DNA of 64,000 nucleotides, from positions 483,236-547,235 of the forward strand of contig NC_009394.2 in NCBI RefSeq assembly GCF_000002875.2, in the 5' to 3' direction. Positions 29,953 to 42,857 of the stretch are shown here, one piece after another; the first letter of the stretch is position 1; every line of letters starts with the position of its first letter. The position numbers and the translations under genes were made by a program. Under the pieces are notes generated by a model, which worked only from the letters and a program-made list of their open reading frames with translations, was not told where the DNA came from and searched no databases. This DNA is from Leishmania infantum JPCM5. Taxonomy: Eukaryota > Euglenozoa > Kinetoplastea > Trypanosomatida > Trypanosomatidae.

Positions 29953-30330
29953 GGGCTCATCCGCCATACGTCTAGGGACGACAGCGACTCAGGAAAGAAA
30001 GTAAACATAGTAACCCCATTACGTTCATCGCAACAATTGTTGAAAAATAATTACACATTTTTTTTTTATTTTCCTTACTCTCTTACTTTCAGCTCTACCA
30101 TATTCATCCCTATCACGATCTCCGCTTCTCTAGCGACTCTCTCCCTCTGTATATCTCAACTTTTCTTTTCGTTCCCGTTGATCCATAGCTCTCTTCTCTA
30201 TGCGCATCACTACTAAGCACCATGACCCGCATTGAAGTTCTGCCACTGTTAGCGGTCTGGCCCAAGTGAGCGTTTTGTCTTTTCTTTCCCGTAGCCCAAA
30301 CCGTGCTTGGTGCCAGGCACGCCTCAGCGT
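29953..30330. other. 3' flank of MTP member 1
   Basis: AT-rich and pyrimidine-rich, with a T-run at 30058-30067. It leads into the degenerate front part of retroposon copy 3. Confidence 0.5.
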
Positions 30331-30830
30331 TTGATGTGAGGGTTCAGTACCCCCATTCGGTAGGGAAGCCACGCAGCCCCCTTATCCCTGCCAATGCTTA
30401 ATCGCTTCTCGAGGCGCCAAAGTCCATTGCTCAAGACCTGGCAGCTCAGAGCGATGCATGGCTGCTGATGTCGGCGGTGGGGTGGTGGACGGCGTTGCGT
30501 TGGAGCGGCCTGAGACAGCGAACACGCGTGTGCCATCCACATCATGGGCACAGTGCCAATGCCACTCCAATGCATCTTCACCCCGCCCTGGCACTGCCTG
30601 CAGGTGTGGGGCGCCTGAGCCACCTCGAGGGGGATGCATCAGGTGGCTGCCGGCACCATGGGAGCGGCTGTGAGGCGACCTGACCTGCGAGGCAGGGGCG
30701 GGTAGAGTGTGAGGCAGAGGCTGTGCTGCGGTGCCCACGTGGGCATTGCGGTAGCACTTGTCTGCTGCTGCATGGCACCACGCGATGGGGACGCTGTGAC
30801 GGGCCGGGGATAGGGTGGAGCGCTGAGTGA
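30331..30830 (+). mobile_element. SIDER2-like retroposon, copy 3, mosaic
   Basis: The first 115 bp are only loosely similar to the other copies (recognisable by GATGTGAGG, CAGTACCCC and GGGAAGCCA at matching spacing). From 30448 (AGAGCGATGCATGG) to about 30810 the sequence is almost identical to them. The sharp change suggests that an old degenerate copy was overwritten in its 3' two-thirds. It is sense to, and downstream of, MTP member 1. Confidence 0.8.
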
Positions 30831-32661
<1,831 letters not shown>

Positions 32662-32741
32662 GACACTCTGAAAGCCGTCGCTATCGCCTGCGGCAGCGAC
32701 AACCACAGCTACAAAACACGTTTTCTTTTCACAAAGCTTTC

Positions 32742-33181
32742 GACAGGAATGAAAGAGGGAGGGCGGATCGCAAAACGATATGGTGATGAGAAGTGAGTGT
32801 GAACGCTCTCTCCCCCATGCGAATGACATGCTTCACCAGGCACTTCTCTTCACCCCGATTGTGTTCTTCGTCTCGTTTCAGATCTCGAGAAGCAGAGTCG
32901 TTGCAAGCATTTCGCTTTTCCTCCACCCGCCCCCTTGGGTGACAGAAAGGGGGGATACGCAAGTCTACCTATTCGTGCGTAGTGTTACCAGATGAGGACT
33001 TGAAAACAACAGGATTCTCACTGATAGCTGCGCCGGCGCCGGAGGTATCGCGGCCGCGAGTGGAGGGATACCATGTCGGCGTACTCTTCCACAGAAATAG
33101 GGAACTCGCCAGTCAAGAAGAGCTGGGAACGTGGATTGGAGTGCGCCATGCCTGTGATTTGATATCATTGCCCTTTCATTC
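32742..33181 (-). repeat. 440-bp repeat, right arm of an inverted pair
   Basis: Near-identical reverse complement of 20394-20834. It lies in the 3' flank of MTP member 2. Differences seen include GGGGGAGAGAG against GGCGGAGAGAG and CGACATGG against CAACATGG (both given on the strand of the left arm). Origin unknown; it does not match the SIDER-like element. Confidence 0.9.
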
Positions 33182-34405
33182 TTAAGGCCATGCGCGCAAG
33201 AGGAAGTGCGCGTACTTATTTCCACCAAAAGCTGACAAGGGGCGAAATACAAGACGAAGGGAAGGTGGGAGAGAAACAGCGTTTTTTCTCCCCTCTTGAA
33301 CCAGCTGCCTGGGCAGCTTCCAATGAGCCCGTTGTGAACAAGGATGGTGCGTTTTCAGTCATTTTGTTAAGCACTCTGTTCTGCTCTGCCCTCTGCCTCA
33401 TTCACTGGAACGCGTTTCTTCGAATCGCTCTTGGTCTCTTCCCCGTTTCACTTTCACGTACTGAAGATGCACTAGCCCGTCTTTTTTCGTGTTTTTTTTT
33501 TTGTCGCTTCTTCTTCAATTTCGCTCTTTACCTTTTGTTCCCCAGTCCTGCCGTTTCTCTTGCTCATGCTTCATCTCTTTCCCACGCTAGCGAGCTGAAT
33601 GCTTCCCTTTCTTCCCCTCGTTTGTTTTTCTAATATTTCTTCCCCCTTTTTTTCAATACGGGTTTCTGAAACAGCAGTGCGTGGAGCAACCTCTCGGACA
33701 GCCACGACGGAAGGAAAGCAAATACACTGGTGCTACTACATTTGGATGCCTTTTTCACACACCTGCTCACCTGCGGACGGCCTAGCCTGCTGATTCTAGT
33801 CTCCTCGCAAAACTACCGAAGGTGCAGGAAAGAACGTACAAATGTTCTCGTGCCGCAAACACCCGAGAGATACAGGTTATGCGTCACGGTACCATAATTG
33901 TTTCATTTGCACCCCCGCGTATAGCCAAGTTGTATCTCCGGCAGAAAACCGGGTGCGCCTCAGTCGAATGAGTCCGTTGGAGATAGGAGCCAGCCCGACG
34001 TCCCTGACTGGGACGTTTTGTATGCCATCAAGCTTTTCTCTCATTTTCAGATGTTGCCCTTTTCTCTTCCGTGCCGCCATTTCAGGCATTCACTTCGCCT
34101 CTTTTCTCCTGAACTTGCTTGGCCGTTTGTCTCAGCTCTCCGTGAATAGCAGAAGACTTTTCAAGGCCGTTCGCAAGTGTACGGAAATTTACACAAACAT
34201 ACAGGAATCTCTTAGCAGATTCCAGACGTTGAGCCGAGGAGGCCCTTGAGAAAACCACCGGCAGCTCTTTTTCTCGTTTGCGTCTCGTTCACCTCCTACG
34301 CGGTTTCTTTCTCCAGAACCAAAGGCGTAATCAGCGAAGAAGAAGCGATCAAAACACACACAGTCATAGAGCTCGCCTACACCCCCCTTGTCACCCGCAC
34401 CGAAT
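33182..34405. other. Intergenic region, no gene seen
   Basis: Pyrimidine-rich plus strand (33470-33660 especially). Frames of up to 147 codons are Ser/Phe/Leu-rich and reflect composition. No retroposon copy is recognised here. Confidence 0.55.
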
Positions 34406-34429
34406 TTCTTTATTCCTTTCCCCTTTTAG
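34406..34429 (+). promoter_or_regulatory. Likely trans-splice acceptor for MTP member 3
   Basis: An uninterrupted pyrimidine-rich run ends in TTTTAG at 34424-34429. The start codon is at 34445, so the 5' UTR would be only about 15 nt plus the spliced leader. This supports the chosen start. Confidence 0.6.
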
Positions 34430-34444
34430 GCCCACCAAAAAAAG

Positions 34445-35401
34445 ATGAGCACATTCGAGAAGGTCAAGGAGGAGAAGTTGGAGTTCGAGAAGAACTGCGA
34501 CCAGCACATCTACGAGAAGGCTCTCCTTACCTTCAAGGGCGTGGATGGGATGGATGTGTACAATTGCTCTGCACCCTTCAAGTACGAGGGCCGGACGCAC
34601 ATCTTTGGTCGTGTGGAGAAGCGGTCCGAGTGGGCCAATTCGTATGTACGGTTGTTTGTGGAAACGAATAAGGATGAATTCACTCTGGTGCCTGGCAACA
34701 TGGTGTGGCAGCTTGAGGATCCGTTCGTCTCAAATATCGATAATGAGATGCTCCTCGGTGGGACGCACATCCGGAAAACGAACAACCGCGTCTTTACCTA
34801 CTACTGCGACTTCTTTCGCGGCACTGCGGAGAACCTGAGCTACTTCACGACGGGACCTGACAACATGAAGGATATTCGCCTTGTCGAGCTGGCCAACAAC
34901 AAGATTGGCGTCTTTTCGCGGCCAAAGACGGCAGCGCACGCCTTCATTGGCTTCACGGTGATCAACAACGTGATGGAGTTAACACCTACACTTGTCGAGG
35001 AGGCCCCGCCTCTCAATGTCATTCACACCGGCGCCTGGGGTGGTGTGAATCAGGCGTACCTACTGAGCTCCGATAAAGTGGGGTGTATCAGCCATTACAG
35101 TTACATTGACAAAGACGAAGACGGCAATGAGATCACCGTGTACACCAACTACTCCTTTGTCCTGAACCCGTACCTTCGTGAGGTGGAGGACGCAAGAATT
35201 ATCGGGACCAAGGGCTGCTACCCAAAGTGTTCCCCGAAGGTTGACAAACTTCTCGACTGCGCTTTCAGTTCTGGCATTGTCATGCGCGAGGACGGCCTTT
35301 GTGACTTGTACAGCGGGTTAGGAGACGCTTACGAAGGCCGTATCACCATTGACTACCCGTTTGAGGGTCATGGAACTCTCATCGACAACCTGCACTTCTA
35401 G
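34445..35401 (+). CDS. MTP: GH130-like mannosyltransferase/phosphorylase, array member 3
   Basis: A 318-residue member with all hallmark motifs: LEDP (candidate catalytic Asp92), GAWGGVNQ, and DLYSGLGDAYEGR near the C-terminus. The N-terminus is short and charged (MSTFEKVKEEKLEF), without a targeting signal. A splice acceptor 15 nt upstream fixes the start. It is followed after 190 bp by retroposon copy 4 in sense orientation, which is probably part of its 3' UTR, and then by a 4-kb gap before the next member. Confidence 0.94.
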   Translation: MSTFEKVKEEKLEFEKNCDQHIYEKALLTFKGVDGMDVYNCSAPFKYEGRTHIFGRVEKRSEWANSYVRLFVETNKDEFTLVPGNMVWQLEDPFVSNIDNEMLLGGTHIRKTNNRVFTYYCDFFRGTAENLSYFTTGPDNMKDIRLVELANNKIGVFSRPKTAAHAFIGFTVINNVMELTPTLVEEAPPLNVIHTGAWGGVNQAYLLSSDKVGCISHYSYIDKDEDGNEITVYTNYSFVLNPYLREVEDARIIGTKGCYPKCSPKVDKLLDCAFSSGIVMREDGLCDLYSGLGDAYEGRITIDYPFEGHGTLIDNLHF

Positions 35402-35588
35402 GCAACAGTGTGCGTATGTGTGTGTGTATCTGCTTTTTCATGCGTAATGTTTCTTTCCTCAGCATAGCCTTCCCTCTACTTTTCTGTTACCCTTTCCCAT
35501 CATCCTCCACTATTGAGTATTGGTGCGAACTCGAGAGAACGGTGGGCTCTTCTAGTCTCTCTTTTCTTTTTCGTTCTGTTTCTGCTCC

Positions 35589-36140
35589 CTGATGATGTGA
35601 GGATACACCTCTCCGTGTGTGGTGTCAGGGCTCAGTACCCCGACTCTGCGTGGGGGGAAGCCAGGCGCCCTCTTAACCCCTGTCGATGTCAAGCCACCTC
35701 TGGTTGTGCCAGCGACAATCACCCACGCGGTTGAGGATGCCAGAGCGGTGCATGGCTGCTGATGTCGGCCGTGGGGTGGTGGACGGCGTTGCGTTGGAGC
35801 GGCCTGAGACAGCGAACACGCGTGTGCCATCCACATCATGGGCACAGTGCCAATGCCACTCCAATGCATCTTCACCCCGCCCTGGCACTGCCTGCAGGTG
35901 TGGGGCGCCTGAGCCACCTCGAGGGGGGGATGCATCAGGTGGCTGCCGGCACCATGGGAGCGGCTGTGAGGCGACCTGACCTGCGAGGCAGGGGGGCGGG
36001 TAGAGTGTGAGGCAGAGGCTGTGCTGCGGTGCCCACGTGGGCATTGCGGTAGCACTTGTCTGCTGCTGCATGGCACCACGCGATGAGTTCATGACAACGC
36101 CGGGGGTAGGGTGGAGTCCGCTTCTTGCTTTATGGCAGAA
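35589..36140 (+). mobile_element. SIDER2-like retroposon, copy 4
   Basis: Full length, sense, in the 3' flank of MTP member 3. It has the 5' variant TGATGATGTGAGGATACAC (shared with copies 5-7) but the 3' variant ending GGAGTCCGCTTCTTGC (shared with copy 8), so it is a recombinant of two end types. Confidence 0.85.
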
Positions 36141-37094
36141 TGAAGACTTGAAAGGAGCTGCTTGTGTGCAGGGCGAAGGGCTCATTGCTTTTTGGTGCCT
36201 TACCCAACCTTCACCTTTTCTTTCTCGGCGAGTTTTGCTTCCGCGCGTCTTCGTGACTCTTCTCTCCCCCAGCTACCACAGCTGCAGCATGAAACGCAAA
36301 TGAAAATGGAGAAATGAGAAGGAAAAAGGGCAAAAAAAGGCAGTCTCGTCAGTCGCACCGGAGGAGGCGCCCATCCGCGAGGGAAAAAAGGGCCTTGCTT
36401 CATTTGCTTTTCTTTTTGTCGTGGTTCGCTATCTCTCGCTTTTTCACAGCGATTTATTTCGACACATGCACACACATTAGCGTCACCGCGCGCCTCCTCC
36501 CGCACAAGAACCGACACTCGTATGTCTATGCGTGCACCTACATTCATGCATGTGCGCGTGTGTGGGTAGAAGTATCAGTGATATGCTACACACAGACAGG
36601 TGGACAAGGAAGAGACATAGTGAGAGCGAGAAAACAATGAAGAGCGACTGAGAGGATAGCCAGTTGTTGCTACTCTTTTTTATTTCAACCCGCTTGTCTT
36701 TGTTTTGCTTGCCATTTGACAGCACGACACCTTCATCAATGACACCACACGAGCTAAGATGTCAGCGAGGCGCCGACGCCTAGGCGTGTGCGCCTTGGTG
36801 CGTGCGTTCGTGTATCGCAATGAGAGGACTGCACAAGAGACGCATGCACAACATCAGCTTTTGCCCGTCACCAAACCGGTTCTTCTTTTCATGTATTTCA
36901 TTCATGCTTGCTGTGGATACTCTGGGACCGTTGTTGCTTTCCCTCACGCTTCTTTTCTCTCGCTCTCTTTGCACCTGCGTGCTGTTGATCGATTACTCCA
37001 CACACCAGCCCAGCGAGTGTGTCTGATGGACTACCGAGTTCTTTTTCTTCCTTATACAACCTGCGGTATAGACATTAAGGCATGCTTGTGTTTG

Positions 37095-37128
<34 letters not shown>

Positions 37129-37803
37129 GGAGGAGGGCTTGTACATGTGTATACGTGCGTACTTGTGTGTGCTGTAGCCAGAGAGAGAGAGCAAGAGAGA
37201 CGGCATGTGCGGTGGGAGAAAGGCGGAACAGAGAAGTAAAAGCGAAAAAGGAGAGAGAAAGCGGAGGGGAAGGCAAAACGGCTATCAGCATTACGAGAAG
37301 ACGGAATCTGAGAGAAAAAGAAGACTGCCATCTGCTCGATATGGCAGAGGCAGGGAGAAGGCGGGCGGGGGGATGTACAGCTTCAAGTGACTTTTCGACG
37401 AGAGAAAGCACATACAGGTCCCTTCAGTTTCGAAGTACTCTGCGAATGTGCTTCACGTCTCTAAATACCTTTCTTTCGCTCGATCCTATTCTTCCGCTTG
37501 TTCTTCACTGCGCACGGTGTAAGGTGTGTGTGTGTGCGCTTGTTTGCGCTTGCGTGTGTGTCTGTCTGAGTCTTTTGTGTTTGTGTTGTGCCCAAAGGGG
37601 TGAGAGAGGAAGGAAAACGAAGCTTTTTCTCTCTTTTCATTCACTTCTTTTTCCCTTTTGTTCTTTTTCACTTCTCCTTTCGCCAATACTACCACCACCA
37701 CCGCCGCCAACGCCTGACTCTTTTCCATTCAGCGATGCACTGCCTTGATGAACACTCGTTGACTGTTTTCTCCATTTTATTCTTCCTTGTTTGCTCAACG
37801 TCC
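36141..37803. other. Intergenic region with (CA)n repeat
   Basis: No gene. A CA microsatellite is at about 37099-37127, followed by a purine-rich block (37180-37330). The 329-codon frame at 36759-37748 crosses both and ends in Ser/Phe/Pro-rich sequence, so it is not called. Confidence 0.55.
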
Positions 37804-38347
37804 CTGATGATGTGAGGATACACCTCTCCGTGTGTGGTGTCAGGGCTCAGTACCCCGACTCTGCGTGAGGGGAAGCCAGGCGCCCTCTTAACCCCTGTCG
37901 ATGTCAAGCCACCTCTGGTTGTGCCAGCGACAATCACCCACGCGGTTGAGGATGCCAGAGCGATGCATGGCTGCTGATGTCGGCGGTGGGGTGGTGGACG
38001 GCGTTGCGTTGGAGCGGCCTGAGACAGCGAACACGCGTGTGCCATCCACATCATGGGCACAGTGCCAATGCCACTCCAATGCATCTTCACCCCGCCCTGG
38101 CACTGCCTGCAGGTGTGGGGCGCCTGAGCCACCTCGAGGGGGGGATGCATCAGGTGGCTGCCGGCACCATGGGAGCGGCTGTGAGGCGACCTGACCTGCG
38201 AGGCAGGGGGGCGGGTAGAGTGTGAGGCAGAGGCTGTGCTGCGGTGCCCACGTGGGCATTGCGGTAGCACTTGTCTGCTGCTGCATGGCACCACGCGATG
38301 GGGACGCTGTGACGGGCCGGGGGTAGGGTGGAGGTCAGATCATGCGG
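37804..38347 (+). mobile_element. SIDER2-like retroposon, copy 5
   Basis: Full length, sense. The 5' variant is TGATGATGTGAGG and the 3' variant ends GGTCAGATCATGCGGTATG, both shared with copies 6 and 7. It lies about 2.4 kb beyond the stop of MTP member 3 and 1.4 kb before member 4, so it is not obviously in a 3' UTR. Confidence 0.85.
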
Positions 38348-39760
38348 TATGGGAGAATGAGCAAGCCGAACGAAAAGTGTGCTTCTCTTCTTGTTCTTCC
38401 GCACCTCCGATTGATGCATTGCGAGCTTTTTTTGTGGGTACTTTTTCTTGTTGCCGACATAGCAGGACGTGTTTGCTGCTTCTTTGGTGCGCCCGTACCT
38501 TTGCCAAAGCCACTTCACCCACACCTACCCACCCAGCTATGCAGAATTGTAGAGAGACAGATCGATACTTTTTCAACCAACATACCTACAACAAAGAAGA
38601 GGCGGCGTGAAAGCGTGTGAGGGAAGGCACACCGCTGTGCCTCCTCTGTCTGCCTGCCTGTCTTCTTCAACCAATGGAGAATCATCGCCTGCTCTTGTCC
38701 AGAAAAAAAAACAAGGGGTAAGAAGAGCAAAACAACAATGTCGAGCGTGGGCAGTGACACGGAGTCTGTGAGTCTCACTGCAGCAGCTGCGTTGGGGGCT
38801 GTCTTTCGCTTCGCTCGTTTGGCTTGGGTTACTCTTCCCCTCCTTTTCTCCCCGCTTTGACGACTGACAACCCCCACTTTCTCCCAAAATGCTTCCACAA
38901 CGCTAGTGGTTTCCGTTGCTTGCGGGCGCGTAGTGTAACACACCGCTCCTCTCTCCGCATCAAGAGTGCAAAAACGAAGTTGAGGATCATGGAGGAAACG
39001 ACAAGTATAAACAAAGTAGTTTCACCTTCCTCACCTCTCATTGCATGCGTCGCGCAGTGGCGGACTCAGAGGGGGGAGAGGGGGCAGTAACGGAGACGAG
39101 GCAGCAGCCTTGATGTATCCGTGGGCATCGTCGAGGAAGGCTAGTCGTGCAATATGTGGTTGGGATACTGAACTGGCCTTTTCGTTGTACGTTTCCCTCT
39201 GCAGCGTTGCCATTTGCCGCACTTCGCCTCTCGCGTCTCCTCGCAATCACAGCCGCCGCGGGCCGATGACCATGTGCGCTTGTGCCTGTCTAAATGTGGC
39301 TTGCTCGTTTGCTTTCCACGTCCCAGCGGCCATGAATCTTTCGATGGTCATACCGCCAGAGTTCCCCCTTCCCTCGCCATGCGCTTGCCGCCCTTGATTC
39401 GAAGGTGTGTAGTTCCTTGATTCTTGTTTCCTCCTTTGACCCTCTCTTCCTTTCTCCTTTGTCCACCCTCTCTCTCACGATGTGGGCGTGCCTTTTCTAA
39501 GTGGCCTGCGATATTGCGCGGATATTCTCTGTCGCTGACGTGCCCTCCGCCTCTTTTTTGCGCGTCGTTCCACTCTCTCGTGTTGCCTTCTATCCCCACT
39601 CTGTCCGCCCACGCCCCATACGCATGTGCCTTTCTGCCTCTCTCACTCTGGCCGCTTTGCACACAAGGACTTCCAACTCTTACTCTTGGCATTCCGTGGA
39701 GAGCATCACCAATCCCGCGAACCACCTTGGCTGCCCCCTCGCTGAAAAGGGCGCACGAGA
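38348..39760. other. Intergenic region upstream of MTP member 4
   Basis: No gene. Pyrimidine-rich sequence at 39420-39480 and 39530-39660 offers splice signals for member 4. An A-run is at 38701-38711. Confidence 0.55.
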
Positions 39761-40708
39761 ATGAAGCAAGTTAAGGCAGCGTTCGAGGCCAACAAGCGTG
39801 TCTACGAGAGCGTGCTGCTCACTTTCAAAGGTGTTGACGGCTATGACGTGTACAACTGCTCCGTCCCCTTCTCCTACAAGGGCAAGACGCACATCTACGG
39901 CCGCGTTGAAAAGCGCGATATTTGGGCCGCTTCGCATGTGCGGCTCTTCGAGGAGACGGGCAAGGATGAGTTCACCGTCGTCCCCGGCTTCTATTTCCAG
40001 TTGGAGGATCCGCACATTGCGAAAATCAACAACGAGATGATCTTCGGCGGCACACATGTGCGGAAGGACAAGCAGGAGATCAGCGCCTACTACGGCTACT
40101 TCTACCGTGGCACGCCAGATGAGCTGAAGTACTTCACGACAGGCCCTGACTGCATGAAGGACATTCGCGTTCTGCAGCTGCAGGACGGCCGTCTCGGGGT
40201 CTTTTCACGCCCACGAGTAGGACACAAGGCCTCTATCGGCTTCGTGATCCTAAACTCCATCGACGAGCTCGGCGCCGAGGTGATTGCCAAAGCACCGCCG
40301 CTCGACATCCTGCCCGAGAACGCGTGGGGCGGCGTCAACCAGGCATACCTCCTCTCCAGCGGCAAGGTTGGCTGTATTGGACACTACAGCTATGAGGACA
40401 CAAATGAGAAGCAGCAGCCGCAGAGCGTCTACGTGAACTACTCCTTCGTGCTCGACCCCCAGAGCCGAGCGATTGCAGATGCGAAGATCATCGGCACAAA
40501 GAGCTGCTACCCACCGTGCGAACCCAAGGTTCCCCTTTTAGCGGACTGCGTTTTCGCCTCCGGCATCGTAATGCGCAGCGATGGCAGGGTAGATCTCTAC
40601 AGTGGCGTCGGCGACAGTCGCGAGGGCCGCATCACCATTGACTACCCTTTCAAGGGCCATGGCACCATCATTGGCGACTTCCACTTCCCCACGGCTTCCT
40701 CCTTGTGA
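39761..40708 (+). CDS. MTP: GH130-like mannosyltransferase/phosphorylase, array member 4
   Basis: A 315-residue member. LEDP (candidate catalytic Asp83) is followed by His instead of the usual Phe or Tyr; NAWGGVNQ and DLYSGVGDSREGR are intact. The N-terminus is the shortest type (MKQVKAAFEANKRV). Nucleotides 39782-39975 are exactly identical to the matching stretch in members 6 and 7, after which the sequences diverge sharply. Retroposon copy 6 lies 330 bp after the stop in sense orientation. Confidence 0.94.
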   Translation: MKQVKAAFEANKRVYESVLLTFKGVDGYDVYNCSVPFSYKGKTHIYGRVEKRDIWAASHVRLFEETGKDEFTVVPGFYFQLEDPHIAKINNEMIFGGTHVRKDKQEISAYYGYFYRGTPDELKYFTTGPDCMKDIRVLQLQDGRLGVFSRPRVGHKASIGFVILNSIDELGAEVIAKAPPLDILPENAWGGVNQAYLLSSGKVGCIGHYSYEDTNEKQQPQSVYVNYSFVLDPQSRAIADAKIIGTKSCYPPCEPKVPLLADCVFASGIVMRSDGRVDLYSGVGDSREGRITIDYPFKGHGTIIGDFHFPTASSL

Positions 40709-41039
40709 TCGCTCTCTGTGCTCGTGCGTTCGGGCAGGTGGCCCAGGAGGAGGGAGGGGAGGCTGAAACTCAGGTAGACAGTCGCGCAACACCACGTCAC
40801 GCATTGCAGCGTCGATTGTGACACGTTGGCACGTAGCGCACATATGTGATGCGCATGTTACCACCACCATCACAAAAAGGAAAACGCAGCAGTGCAGGGC
40901 GGTGCAGGCGCACACGTCTATTTGTTTCTTCTGCTGCTCGCTCCCTTCTTTTTCCTTTCCTCCCTCTGCTCCCCCCGCACTCTTGCTTGCCTCACCTGGT
41001 TGGCCCCGAAGCCCCCTTTTCCCCTGTCTTTTCTGCTCC
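40709..41039. other. 3' flank of MTP member 4
   Basis: Nothing recognised apart from a pyrimidine-rich stretch (40920-41035) leading directly into retroposon copy 6. Confidence 0.5.
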
Positions 41040-41587
41040 CTGATGATGTGAGGATACACCTCTCCGTGTGTGGTGTCAGGGCTCAGTACCCCGACTCTGC
41101 GTGAGGGGAAGCCATGCACCCTCTTAACCCCTGTCGATGTCAAGCCACCTCTGGTTGTGCCAGCGACAATCACCCACGCGGTTGAGGATGCCAGAGCGAT
41201 GCATGGCTGCTGATGTCGGCGGTGGGGTGGTGGACGGCGTTGCGTTGGAGCGGCCTGAGACAGCGAACACGCGTGTGCCATCCACATCATGGGCACAGTG
41301 CCAATGCCACTCCAATGCATCTTCACCCCGCCCTGGCACTGCCTGCAGGTGTGGGGCGCCTGAGCCACCTCGAGGGGGGGATGCATCAGGTGGCTGCCGG
41401 CACCATGGGAGCGGCTGTGAGGCGACCTGACCTGCGAGGCAGGGGGGCGGGTAGAGTGTGAGGCAGAGGCTGTGCTGCGGTGCCCACGTGGGCATTGCGG
41501 TAGCACTTGTCTGCTGCTGCATGGCACCACGCGATGGGGACGCTGTGACGGGCCGGGGGTAGGGTGGAGGTCAGATCATGCGGTATG
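41040..41587 (+). mobile_element. SIDER2-like retroposon, copy 6
   Basis: Full length, sense, between MTP members 4 and 5. Almost identical throughout to copy 5, including both ends and the run of seven G after CTCGA. The main difference seen is CCATGCACC instead of CCAGGCGCC near the front. Confidence 0.87.
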
Positions 41588-41915
41588 AGAGGATGGACAA
41601 GTGAGAGCTTTTGCTGATCTCGCCCGTGTCTTTCTTTATCTCGGTGCAGCTTCAAGTTTTCACCTGTTCGTGGAACCGTTTCTACTTTTTCGTCCTCGAC
41701 CTACTCGTGCGCTTGTCTGTTTTTGATAGCCGCTCAGAGATCAGTACACACCCACTCTTATGCGGGTACACACACACATACACGCACTTCGGCACGCTAT
41801 TCTCTTCGATTTCTCACTCTCCCAGTGTTTCTGGTGAGAGGCCCTCGTCGACGACTCAACGCAGTCTCATTGCGCCTTTTTCCTGTGCTCTCAGTCGCTT
41901 CTGAGCAGCAGCAAG
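41588..41915. other. 5' flank of MTP member 5
   Basis: Pyrimidine-rich, with a likely trans-splice acceptor TCTCAG near 41889-41894, about 22 nt upstream of the next start. No gene. Confidence 0.55.
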
Positions 41916-42857
41916 ATGTTCTTCAAAGAGATGCGCCTTGCTTTTGAGGTGAGCAAGAATATTTACGAGAGTTCTCTCCTCACGTTCAAGGGCGTTGACG
42001 GATATGACGTGTACAACTGCTCTCTCCTGTTTCAGTATAAGGGCAAGCACCACCTCTTTGGTCGATTTGAGCGGCGGGAGAAGTCGTCGGATTCGCGGGT
42101 GCGCCTCTTTGTGGAGACGGGGAAGGACGAATACACTGCCGTACCGGACCAGCTCACATACCAGTTGGAGGACCCCTTCGTTTCAAAGGTGCAGGGCAGC
42201 CTGTTTTTCGGCGGCACTCAAGTCATCAAAAGCGGCGGTAATGTGACGGGCTACTTCTGCGACTTTTACCACGGCATGCCACAGCTACTCACATATTACA
42301 CCACGGGGCCTGATCTCATGAGGAGCATCCGCATTGTGCAACTTGCCGACGGCACCATCGGCATCTTCTCCCACCACAAGACGGAGAGCTCCTGCCTGAT
42401 CGGCTTCACCACCGTTAACTCTCTTAATGAAGTTACGCGCGAGGTGATTGCTGAGGCGAAGCCCATCAATAATGCCCCCTTCCTGGACGCTTGGGGCGGC
42501 GTCAACCAGGCGTATCTGCTCTCCAGCGGGAACATAGGCTGCATCTGCCACCACAGCTACCTTGACAAGGACGCGAACAGGGAGCAGCGCAACGTGTGCT
42601 GCATCACATCCTTTGTCTACGACCCGAAAACGAACGATACGCACGGCTTTCAGCTAATCGGGACGAGAGGATGCTTTCCCGACTGCCCATCAAAGTCGCC
42701 ATCGGTTGCCGACCGCGCGTTCGCCTCCGGCATCGTCATGCGCAACGATGGCAAGTGCGACCTGTACAGCGGTCTTGGCGACACCCACGAGGGTCGCATC
42801 ACCATTGACTACCCGTTCGAGGGGTACGGCACCGTTGTGAATGATTTGGTGTTTTAG
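41916..42857 (+). CDS. MTP: GH130-like mannosyltransferase/phosphorylase, array member 5
   Basis: A 313-residue member with LEDP (candidate catalytic Asp86), DAWGGVNQ and DLYSGLGDTHEGR. The front part differs from members 4, 6 and 7 (for example RFERREKSSDS where they have RVEKRDIWAAS), but the last 100 bp before the stop are nearly identical to members 6 and 7. The start Met at 41916 lies just after a good splice acceptor. It lies between retroposon copy 6 and member 6 with no element of its own downstream. Confidence 0.94.
   Translation: MFFKEMRLAFEVSKNIYESSLLTFKGVDGYDVYNCSLLFQYKGKHHLFGRFERREKSSDSRVRLFVETGKDEYTAVPDQLTYQLEDPFVSKVQGSLFFGGTQVIKSGGNVTGYFCDFYHGMPQLLTYYTTGPDLMRSIRIVQLADGTIGIFSHHKTESSCLIGFTTVNSLNEVTREVIAEAKPINNAPFLDAWGGVNQAYLLSSGNIGCICHHSYLDKDANREQRNVCCITSFVYDPKTNDTHGFQLIGTRGCFPDCPSKSPSVADRAFASGIVMRNDGKCDLYSGLGDTHEGRITIDYPFEGYGTVVNDLVF

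Noticed and set aside
36759..37748. 329-codon plus-strand frame between MTP members 3 and 4
   Set aside because: It passes through a CA microsatellite and a purine block and has no protein-like segments.
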